From Quercus robur (taxonomy: Eukaryota; Streptophyta; Magnoliopsida; Fagales; Fagaceae), in the NCBI RefSeq assembly GCF_932294415.1, contig NC_065536.1, forward strand, positions 6,827,474-6,891,473: DNA of 64,000 bases, in the 5' to 3' direction. The notes beneath the pieces are model-generated. The model was not told where the DNA came from and ran no database searches. It worked only from the letters and a program-made list of their open reading frames with translations. Shown here piece after piece: positions 54,416-64,000 of the stretch. Every line of letters starts with the position of its first letter. The stretch's first letter is position 1. Position numbers and translations under genes: made by a program.

Positions 54416-55342
54416 AGGTATAGCCTCTTTTAAATGAGTTGAAAATTTAAACGGCTTAAAAAGTGTTTCAAAACAATTTTTTTAATTATGTGATAAATTA
54501 TTTGATAGAGATGTTATGAAATATAATCTTGATACCAATGCTATCACAGATAATAAAAAAGCACATGTAATAATCGTGAGTATTATACATTTATTTAATT
54601 TTTACGTTGTTTATTCTTTAAATTCATTCTTTAAATTCTTTGAGTAAACAATCTCATATATATTAGTGTCTCTAATCTTATGATTTGTGGATGTAAGGTT
54701 TCTGTAACAAGGATCTGGACAATTATGAGTTGTTTAAATATATCGTCGGCTCAACATATAAGTGCAGATGATGTGGATGAGTAAGGCAGCAACCCCAAAG
54801 GAAAGTAGTTAGCTCATTTTGGCAGTTTGTCCGGAAAGTAGAGGAAATCAGTGTCTTTTGTTCCTGACAGTCGAAAAAAAATGTATAATTTATTCAAGTT
54901 CTTAATTCTTTATTAGTGGCCAAGGTTACAGAAATTTTGTAGAATTTGATAAAAAAATATTTTTTTTAAGATCATTGAAAAATGAGATAACCCTGAATGG
55001 AGGGAAGTATTCTGTAATCTTCAATTAGAGATTAGATTGGATCAAATATATTCACTAGTTTACCTAGGGTCTCGCAATCTGTTTTTATTGTCTTTCTATG
55101 CTTCCATGTAATTTTACCTCAAAATCGGTGGTTCTATAGTGCTTCTATAGTTGATGCATTACTGTTAGTTTCAGAGTCTTGTGGTTGCTGTAGTCTGGGA
55201 TTGTTTGTATCAGAGGATCATTCCTCATGATCCTTTGTTTGATGGTGACCTGTTGTACTTGATCAATAATATTTTTTCAGGAAAGAAAAATCACAACGGC
55301 ATTCAAAATTTGAGAAAACACATAACAAATTAACAATTATAC
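54416..55342. other. No supported gene
   Basis: AT-rich. An open stretch at about 55185-55270 (plus strand) is not recognised. Confidence 0.4.
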
Positions 55343-56380
55343 CCGCCAGTAGTTGCAGTAGCAGGCTGACCAATGGCATTAGCCCTCTTCACATGCTATA
55401 CAGCATCAATATCTTTATCCTCAAAAGCAAAATACACAGGATACTGTAAAAAAAGCATAGCAACATATTAATAGGCATTTCTACAAATTAACTTGAAGAT
55501 AGAGAAAAGGTTTTTTTATTAGAAAACATGAAGGAACTACACTCCAAACAGGTAGCAAGCCTTGTTTGACGGTAAGGCCAGCCCATCCTTTGAGGCATCA
55601 CCCAACTCACTCCCAAAAGTAAAGACATCTATGTTAAAACCAATAAAAACCCAAAAGTATCAGTAGGAGGCTGTGGTGATTGTTGTAGCAGTGGGGCTTG
55701 AACCTACAATCTTACCCCCTACAGCTCACCTAGCACTTGCAAGGGGAGGATTGAAGACCAATGAAGATGCCACTCAACTGATTTCAAACTGACTCGTGAA
55801 ACCACATTTAAGGGTGCTTAGGATCAAGCATTTGTTTGAAATTTTTAAACCCCCCTCAATCGAGTGCATGTAAAATTCCTCTCCAAAACTAACGAACGCA
55901 ATCACTGCAGCTGCCTAGTAAAGGAGACCCCAAGATATCACATTGGGAGAATGAAAGAGTTTAACAGCTGAGATAGATTAAGAATGTAACCGCCAAAATG
56001 AGCAAGTGAAAAGGCTACACACAAGTTGTTCTTGAGCAATAAAGAACTCAATAAAACAGCACTGAGCAGAGGTCAAATTTGAAATATATAGGCATCATGA
56101 ACCAGTAAATGAGAGATGTAAAAATAAATAAACAGCTGCAACAACGATGTAGTGTGTAAAGAAACGACAAAAGAGATTATAAAGGTTACACTTGCAGGAA
56201 CATTGGGATGTATAAGTAACTGTTCAAGTTCTGCCATTACATTCTTCAACAGGTCATTTCCTTGATTTTGATGATTACTTCTCATGTCATCTTTATTTTC
56301 AAAACTAAACATACGGGGTAGCAAAAACAATTAGCCACCCAAAGGCTGTCTTTGAGCAATATATTCTGCCATATGTTTGT
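55343..56380 (-). pseudogene. Nicalin-like (BOS complex subunit NCLN) pseudogene fragment, two exons
   Basis: Minus strand. The exon at about 56380-56196 reads AEYIAQRQPLGG, an in-frame TAA, LFLLPRMFSFENKDD, then ELEQLLIHPNVP. After a GC donor (CCT|GCAAGT) and an AG acceptor at 55444, the exon 55443-55343 reads YPVYFAFEDKDIDAV, an in-frame TAG, then NAIGQPATATTGG. These match two consecutive segments of plant nicalin, an ER membrane protein with an aminopeptidase-like fold. Two stops and absence of the other exons mark it as a broken fragment. Identification is from remembered family motifs. Confidence 0.65.
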
Positions 56381-57064
56381 CAAAAATAATAATAATCTTG
56401 ATCAGGAAGTAAAAAAACAAAGTGGTAAATCTTCAACTTCAGGAATAAATGGAATTGGAGATGTATATATTATCTAACCATTTTATAAATAAGAGAAGGA
56501 AAAAAGATATCCATACCAGCTATAAATAAAACAAAATCTAATCAATGGCTTAAGAAGGAAAAAGGTGAATGAGTATCATGTCTGAAGTAATATTTAACCA
56601 TCATGGATACATGAAGGTGTTGGACTTTATTACTTATTGCTCTTATTAATAAGGGTGCATGCAGCATATTGCCAATGAGCTATAGCTTACTGACACCTCC
56701 TTCTCCCACAATAATTTGTTGGAGGGTGAGGTCACTCATGAGTTGAAGACTCATTGAATGTCTGTGTAACTTGTCAATCCAAAAAAAAAAAAAGTGCATG
56801 CTCAACATGATTACAGTTTATTATTATAATGGGCAAATCAAAGACAAATCTTTTATAATAAAAAAATTTAGGATTTTTTTTTTTTTTTTGGTTCCCACTT
56901 TCCAGTGACCTTACAGTAGGTCAGGATCTAAAAGCCAGTTTTTTTTTTTTTTTATAAGTGATATGTTTTATTAATGAGAAAACTAATTCATCAAATACAC
57001 TGGGGACATACTAAATGAATAGCACATCTAAGTACTAAGCCTACAATGTTCCATGAAATTCAGT

Positions 57065-57111
<47 letters not shown>

Positions 57112-58614
57112 AATTATAATATGCTGCTAACCCCGTAGCTCGAACCCTTTTGGTATTAAAACAACTAAATTTTATTGAAATCATAATATCATAATAAACT
57201 TACCATATACTCTTTAAAAAACAAAAAGCATTTTTGTTTCCAATAGAACCTCTCTTTTAAGTTACATGACCTGAGATTCTCAAAAAAAAAAAAAAGTTAC
57301 ATGACCTGAAAAGTTTGTGTCCAATTGTAGCAGTTTAATTGTCCTAAAAGTACAAAATCTTACCCAGTTGACTTATTTTATTTAGGACTTCTTTTAACTT
57401 TTTCTTGAGATTTCTGCTTTCAGTTAAATTGTTGATTAAGATTATATTTTTACGATAAAATCCTTGTGGATTAACCGGTTGGTTCCTCTTTGTATCACTA
57501 GATGATTGTCAAAAGATTGCTTTTTCACATCTCGCAATATTAGGAAGACTAGTTCCTCACAAGTTACACTCATGGTTAACCAATAGTCCATTACTAACGT
57601 GTACTATCAAAAGAAAAATCACATTTGCTTACGCTCATGTTTGACTTCATATATTCAGCTAAACACACCTATCATCCTTGGCATGTTATTGTAGGGTTAT
57701 TTACAGAAAACCAATAATATATATAACACATGATATTCTAATTCTCACATATCACTACAATATATTAATACTGCTTGAAATACTAAAATAGTAGTTGAAT
57801 GATGAATTTCATCCTTTCCTAATATTTCACTCTTTTGGGACAAGTGATGGTTTATTATGGTAACAAAGCAAGTGGTCTTGAGGTTCAAACTTTTTCTTCA
57901 TTCTAACCCCCATTTAAGTTTTCGAAATTACACACATTGGGTCCTAGATATTGGAGGGGAGTTTGGGCCTACACGTAAAGGGAAAATATTAGAGTAATGG
58001 TTGATTCATTGAACTCGAAATTTCTTACAACTATATCCTCTTTAATTACAGTTTTGACTTATGTAACTATTAGCTACTTTATTTCCTAATAGTAAAAGAT
58101 TATAAATAGACTAGCTATGTAAGAGTACAATCAGTTTTTGATGTGAATATAATTTAGTTTTAGACCAAGACAGAAATTTGTTTTTCTAGTTTCTCTGTAA
58201 TTCCAGCTTTAATTCTTAATTTTAATGCAATTCTAGTTCAAGTTCTTAATAAATTGATCTTGATTCCCATCATTGATGCACTCCATGAGACTTGAACCCA
58301 AGGTCTCATTCACCCTATCATTCTTATGGGGGTTGGAATTGCCATTAGTATTTGCAAATAGTAAAATGAAAGGAATTTTTGTACTTTGGTCTTAGACGAA
58401 AGATGTGAGCTCATCATAGCAATAATCTTCCTCTCTTAGTTGCAAGAATGTCAAAAGTTTATAACAGTATGAGTTGAGTTTTACAAAGATTTTTTTGTTT
58501 TGTGGTTTTGGTCATTTGTTGCCTGTCCTGTGATTTTTTATTCTTGGCTTGTGGTTGTGGCTGATTGGTGACTATCTAGTATATTAAACTACTAAATGCT
58601 AATATATATATATA
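56381..58614. other. No supported gene
   Basis: AT-rich with several T runs (56875-56890, 56939-56954, 57068-57107) and a short direct repeat of AAGTTACATGACCTGA (about 57259 and 57294). It could be intron or intergenic sequence upstream of the midasin exons. Confidence 0.5.
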
Positions 58615-59381
58615 TGTGGGGACACGGTTCTCTAACGGCCCAACAAGGACGTTGAGCTCGCGCGGGATGGATCCCTCACAATAATATTTGTAGAGCGTGG
58701 GCTTGAAAGGCTAGCGTTGGGTCACGGGGCGTTAATACAAGCCGGACCTTAGATAAACTTAGACTAGAAAAGGCTTTAGCCCGGATATCCAAGCCAAATA
58801 ACTTTATAAATAGTGGGATTGGACTCCTCGGATCATGTCCGAGGAGCATTAGTGTTTTTCTCCGGTTACCCGTCAATGGGTTTTCCATGGTGGAGCGCAT
58901 ATATTATCCGGGCATTCTCATTCCTGGAGTTTTTCCCCAGGAAGTCAGATGGGAGCCTCCCTTTTTGTTACCTTACGTTTTCTTTTATACTAGCCTACGT
59001 TCGTTATCCTTCGTCCACGTGTAGGGTCGACTTTTTCCAGGACAGATATTTGTCCCATCAGTCTAATCCCGAAATGGTTGGGAGTAGTTGATAAAGCTAA
59101 AGGACATGACTCTGTTAGGTGTAAAGTTCTGTCTGGGAAAGGTAGTAAGGGCAGCCTTTCCCAGATATTTCAGATTTTCTTTCAAGATTATCCTTATGCC
59201 GCTTTTGCCCTTTTTTCCTGGTGGAGCTTTGGGCCAGCCGAAGGCTGCATCGTCCTCGGCCGCTTTTCTGGGCCCATTTGTACTTTGCGCTAATGAGCTT
59301 GGACTACCACCTTCTTCGGCTTTGGACCTTAAAGCTTCCCGCGAACAAGTGGGCCTGGCCCATAAATTGTTGGGCCCCACA
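58615..59381 (+). mobile_element. Solo LTR, 767 bp
   Basis: Starts TGTGGGGACAC and ends TTGGGCCCCACA, so the termini are TGTGGGG/CCCCACA. ATATA directly flanks both sides (58610-58614 and 59382-59386). A TTTATAAATAG box near 58802 gives plus orientation. It is GC-richer than its surroundings, and no internal region or partner LTR was found. The flanks are AT dinucleotide runs, so the duplication is weaker evidence than usual. Confidence 0.75.
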
Positions 59382-59484
59382 ATATATATATATATATATA
59401 TATATTGGCAGCTAGTTCTGGAATAATAATAGTAGTCTCAAATCTCAATTTTTAACTTTATGTTTTAATATCTATGCTATACAG

Positions 59485-62400
59485 TGGTTCAACCAGTTAC
59501 ACCCTGGGCGGATGCTTACTGTTAGAGATCTTCTCTCTTGCTGGGTTGCTTTTATTAACATGACAGAGAGGAGTTTAGGGCCTGAATTTGCATTTCTCCA
59601 TGGGGCATTTCTTGTGTTGCTTGATGGACTAAGTTTAGGTACATTCCTGCTTTGTTATAGCAATACCTGTCCTTGTAGTTTCTATTCTTTAATAGTGAAT
59701 AACTGCAAATTTCTTTTCAAAACAGTTTGGCTAAGCATTTATTTTTACCATTTCTTATTGATGGTAGGAAATTTTTTTGTTTGGTCTCAAGTGGTGAGTC
59801 ATTTTTTGCTATCTTATGTCCATATATTTTTTATGTTTGTTCAGGGACTGATATTTCTAAAAAGGATGCTGTAGAGTTCAGGCAAAGATGCTTGCATTTT
59901 CTATTAGAAAAGCTAGCGGTGTGTTTTCTTTTATACTCTTGTTTTGTTACTTCTTGGTATAAGCATTGTGTACTTTTTTTTTAAAGAATAAAATAAAATT
60001 CTGTAATGCTTAAATGGTGCATCACTTTTATATTTTTATTTTTTCTTGTCTTCATATATAAACTATTAGTTTAAGTTGTGACCTGACTTATGGAGTGTTT
60101 ATTACTACAATATAATGAAGTCTACTATAAAAAAATAATTCCTTGATAAGCATTACATGTTATATACCATACAATAAAAGTTGACATAAATGAAAAAAAA
60201 AATTACATATCATATGTGATGCATTATAAGTATATTACAATTATTAATATTGTTCTCTATAAATGAAACTCTTTTGCCAAAGTTTTAAGAAGTTTATAAA
60301 ACCTAGTTTAAAAAAAAAAAAAAAAACAATTCTATAGCCAGAAATTTCTAGAAATTTTAATAAATTAAAGTTCCACTATATTATTTGACCTTTAACCAAC
60401 ATTTTTTGCTTTAGTAATAAGATATAGGCATTACGTGTCCTATTTGTGTTATTTGTCTCAATGATAAGTGTTAGGCACTGTATGATGTGTTTTTGTCACG
60501 TGACACAATATAAATACTTTACATAGTTTTATCTAACTAAAGCTCTATTACCAAAGTTTCAAGAAATTTCATTTTATCTAACCAAATCTTACCAAAGTTT
60601 AAAGAAATTTCATAGAATTTTCGTTATTTATTTTACTTGTTTAGTTATCTATTTTAATTTTTGGTTTTGATAAAGCCTTGGTCTTAAACAATGTGCTTTT
60701 ACCAAGTATAAGATACAAAAATATTAACAATCAAGCAATCCCAAACAATGTGTTTCATTATTTTTTTTTCTTTGTATTTGTTAGTAATTCTTTAGGCTAC
60801 TTTATGCCCTTTTGCATGAAGTGGTCTCTTTTCTATAAACTTTTCATACATATATATATATATATATATATGAAAAAAAAAAATCAAAGAACTTACTCTT
60901 TAGTATGTCTTTGGGGAGGTGCAGATTTTTTGTGAGACATTTGGTTGTCCTACTTGTGTGTATAATATGTGTGGATGTCAAATTCTATTTCCTTTTCCTT
61001 AGTTTTCACTTTTCGCTTTTGTCATTAGGAGTATACTCATGTATGCTATGTGTGAACTTCATTTTCATGACATTGACATTAACATCTTTAAATAAATTTA
61101 TTTATACTTGGAAAATGAAAACATATCTTTCTTACAACTTTCCACCCATCTAAATCAGTCGCTATGTTCTTGTTTGCTTACCTTTTCAATATTACTTCAA
61201 AAGTTTGCCTACATTTCACTTGTATTGGTTTAATATTTTATTTTCCCAAAAGAAGTTGTTGAACTTGTACGTTTACTGCAAGTTTATTTGTTAGCTTCTC
61301 TAGTAAGTGAAATGCTGTCTGGTCTTGAGATGTTATGTTCAATTATTTATAGTGACTGATTAAGACTGCGTGCTCTTTCTGAAACAATAGGTGGAAACCA
61401 ATAATTTGATATACACAAAACTTTCAAGGATGGAAAATTTTGGTTTGGGTGATCTGGGAATGATTGCTGATATTTCTTGCACTGAAAATATGCAATGTGA
61501 CAATATCTTTGGTATCAATCCATTCTACATTGAAAAAGGTAACATAATTTGATGTAGTGTGTGTTATCTCATTGTTGGATAACACTAGTGACTATTAACT
61601 CGTGCTTTATTATTTTTGAGGGTTTTAGTTGTTATATCAAGTGCAGTCTATGTATGTATCTGTTTGTTTGTTAATGTTAAAAAATGTTAGTTAATTTCAG
61701 ATGTTTTCATCTGTGACCTTCGGCAAAATTTCTTATTTCTAGGATCTTGTGTAATTTGTTAACCTGTTTTGAAGTTCAGTCTAACACCAAGTCCTAAACA
61801 TATGTAATTGACCATTAGATTGTAAAAGTATCCACATTACATAGTTAGTAGTTAGTGATGTACATGTTATGTCTACAGGTTGTGAAAGCTGTGAGGTAGG
61901 GGAATTTGAGTTTTTGGCACCAATGACCTGCAGAAATGCCTTGCGGGTACTGAGGGCAATGCAACTTCCAAAGCTAGGTTTTTTTTATTATTTTATTTTT
62001 TAACTTTTGTGTGTGTGTGCGCTCATGCACTTTATTTCATTATTTCCCTTTTGCCCATATTCTACCTGTTGGTGCAATGGAATTCTTTGTTTTAACATTC
62101 TAAATTGGCATTTGGTTCCCAGTTTTATTGGAAGGTAGTCCAGGTGTTGGGAAGACAAGTTTAATTGTTGCCTTGGGAAAATTTTCTGGACATAGGGTTG
62201 TACACATAAACTTATCTGAGCAGGTGAGCAGTTCTGAGTTTACTCTTTCCTTTGTTCTCTCTCTCTCTCTCTCTTCTTTTTGGTTTCTGAAACCTTTTGC
62301 ACTTAGTAGTATTAATATTAAACATGTTCTTATGCAGACTAATATAATGGACTTGTTGGAGTCGGACTTACCTATTGAGAGTGATGAAGGAATAAAGTTT

Positions 62401-62577
62401 GCGTGGTCTGATGGAATCCTACTGCAGGTTAAAGTGTCATATATCAAAGGTGTAACTGTCTCAAACTTAATTACTCTAAACATGTATCGACATTCTTCCT
62501 TCTTTTTGCAGGCTTTAAAGGAAGGTTGTTGGGTTTTGCTTGATGAACATAATCTTGCTCCACAATCTGTGTTGGAG
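59485..62577 (+). CDS. MDN1: Midasin (MDN1-like) AAA ATPase, seven internal exons
   Basis: Exons 59485-59638, 59845-59918, 61391-61538, 61879-61977, 62123-62223, 62338-62427 and 62512-62577 all have GT-AG borders and join in phase to 244 codons. The product has LHPGRMLTVRDLLS, FGINPFYIEKG and RNALRVLRAMQLPK, a Walker A (GSPGVGKTS), SDLPIESDE..FAWSDGILLQ, and a Walker B region WVLLDEHNLAPQSVLE. Midasin is the giant six-module AAA protein that strips assembly factors from pre-60S ribosomes in the nucleus. From memory of the family, one codon looks inserted (Cys in LLSCWV) and the Walker B area has His where Leu is usual. No earlier exons were found in the 5 kb upstream, so it may be part of a large gene or a partial copy. 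The final donor (GAG|GTACCG) leads into an intron holding element K. Confidence 0.75.
59919..61390 (+). other. Large intron of the midasin-like gene
   Basis: AT-rich. It contains an AT dinucleotide run (about 60848-60871), A and T runs, and no recognisable mobile-element ends. ORFs here are by chance. Confidence 0.6.
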
Positions 62578-63008
62578 GTACCGTAATGAACCTCTATCGT
62601 TGTTTTCCTAATATTATTTTGTTGATGCTTCTGCTTGTTTTCAAGATTTACACCGCATATTTAGTCAGTTACAAATTTCACCCTTTAGCTTTTACCTTTT
62701 ATCAATTAGTCTTTCAAAAGGTTCCGTTTTTTCATTTTAGTCCTTCAACTTTAATTTGATTTCAATTTTGTCCTTGTGTCTGGTCCCATCCAATCTCACT
62801 ATTAGTTTTAGCAGTTTTCAGTATACAAAATGACATCGTTTTGGTGGGTCTTAAGAGTGAAGATGACATTGTTTTGTTGGTCTTAACAGTGAAGATTGGA
62901 TAGATGACATTGTTTTGTTGTTTCATCACTAGCTTTTACTTTGTGTTTGCCTAGAGGATGGCTAATGCCATTGAAAGTAATGGATTTTGTATGGTACTCA
63001 AAAGAAAT
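62578..63008 (+). other. Intron sequence between the last midasin exon and element K
   Basis: No gene seen. AATGACATCGTTTT/GATGACATTGTTTTG occurs three times (about 62829, 62861 and 62902). Confidence 0.5.
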
Positions 63009-64000
63009 TGTAAGGTTGAATTTAATCAACCATTTTATTGGCTTTATTCTGTGCCAAATTTGCTTGTATTTCAGCATTTAGTAACCTTGTATTTAGGTGG
63101 GTTTGTTGTAAGGATAGTGAGTGAGATAGAGTGTTGATTGCTCAAGAGTGTGCAAGAAAACAGAGACTCGCGGCTTGCTCTCGCGGGTAGCTCGCGGCTT
63201 CAAGCTGCCAAACGCAGCACACATGCCAAGCGTGCCAGAAGGTGAACAGTCATGCTAGCTGGAGCACTACAGGACAAAATAGGACAACTGGGCATACGGT
63301 TATCTCACGACTGGGTCTCGCGACTTAGTCAAGTCGCGAGGCCAAGCTGCGAGCCACCCCTGTTTTGTAAAACCTGACGTTTCACATTCCTCTCTCACTC
63401 CAGTATAAATACCCCTTATACCCACAAATGTATGAGAGCTTCCAGAGAGAATTTTGAGAGAGAAACCCTAAAGAAAAACAAGATTGATTCACCAACAATC
63501 TATACATTAGAGTCTCTTCAAATTCTTCAACTCTCTTCCTCTCCATTGTCAAATCCTTGAGAGGCATTTTACCAAAACCTTGTTATCACCATATTCATCA
63601 CTATGAGAGGGTTGTTTGGTTTGCTGGGAAGCAGTTAGGAAGGAACCAATCTACATTGGTTGATGCTATGGTCTAGTAGCGGAATTCGGGAAGCTAGAAA
63701 AGAAAAAGGTTCGGCGCAACCTCGTTGGAGCAAGAATCTTGGAGGGCTTAGGTGCACTGGATAGATTAGGCTTGGAGGGTCTATTGTTGTCCTTATATCC
63801 CAACTACATTTTCTAGTGGATTGTTTACCACTTGGAGGGCGGCGGTGAGGTTTTACGCCGAGGGTTTCGATTTCCTCTTCGATAACACATCGCATGTTAT
63901 CTTTGTGTTTGCATCTTCCTTCCCTTTTATCTTTGCCTTTTATTATCTGCTGTGGGTTGTGATTTTAATTTGGCTTAGATAGTTTATCCAATTCCATATT
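63009..64000 (+). mobile_element. Element K: B-family LTR running off the right edge
   Basis: Starts TGTAAGGTTGAATTT and stays collinear with the element B LTR to the window end, including CTCGCGGC/CTCGCGAC motifs and a TATAAATA box near 63406. About 110 bp of LTR remain outside. Whether gag follows or this is a solo LTR cannot be seen. The ORF track's short frames here are by chance. Confidence 0.85.

Overview
The window is nuclear DNA of a flowering plant. It has plant-type LTR retrotransposons (primer-binding sites complementary to initiator tRNA-Met), a Tat-type Ty3/gypsy element with a second RNase H, a Helitron, MITE-like repeats, long AT-rich stretches and intron-containing host gene pieces. 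The LTR families look like those of a woody eudicot, possibly oak/beech (Fagaceae). That last guess is from memory and is weak.

Layout. 1-26290 is a nest of retroelements. Element A (minus, 1-1961, running off the left edge) sits in the 3' end of element I (plus, 1962 to about 5885), whose LTR is also split by insert H (about 2820-5345). A degenerate element F follows (plus, about 5887-26290). F is split by the complete young element B (9151-17537, duplication TCTTT) and by a probable solo LTR, G (17763-25623). G is itself split by element C (minus, 19172-25009, duplication ACCAT). Next come element D (plus, 27132-29443) and half-element E (minus, 29444-31819), then a 108-bp-arm palindrome (31820-32127), a pectinesterase pseudogene (minus, about 32455-34113) with a minisatellite, a MITE, a solo LTR (36196-37028), a Helitron (37818-40183) and an unidentified ORF. 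A decayed Tat-type gypsy element J (42485-51783, duplication AAAAT) follows. 51789-64000 is more gene-like: a possible gene start at 53937, a broken nicalin-like fragment on the minus strand, a solo LTR (58615-59381), and seven phase-consistent exons of a midasin (MDN1)-like AAA ATPase (59485-62577). A B-family LTR (K) begins at 63009 and runs off the right edge.

The most interesting system is the pol-less LTR family represented by A, B, D, E and K, with relatives C, I and F. B has nearly identical LTRs, a target duplication, a long Gag frame with two zinc knuckles, and no protease, integrase, reverse transcriptase or RNase H. In place of pol it has a CpG-rich motif array, an apparent untranslated exon and intron, and then a second gene (ORF2) for a 'putative plant transposon protein'. 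B and D share an in-frame TAA at the same Gag codon (277). F shows the same array-leader-intron-ORF2 layout with a different motif. These elements must borrow pol from an autonomous partner, and may express ORF2 from an internal promoter.

I saw no complete host gene. The midasin exons are the only stretch that reads as a plausibly working host gene. The nicalin and pectinesterase pieces carry in-frame stops and are pseudogenes.
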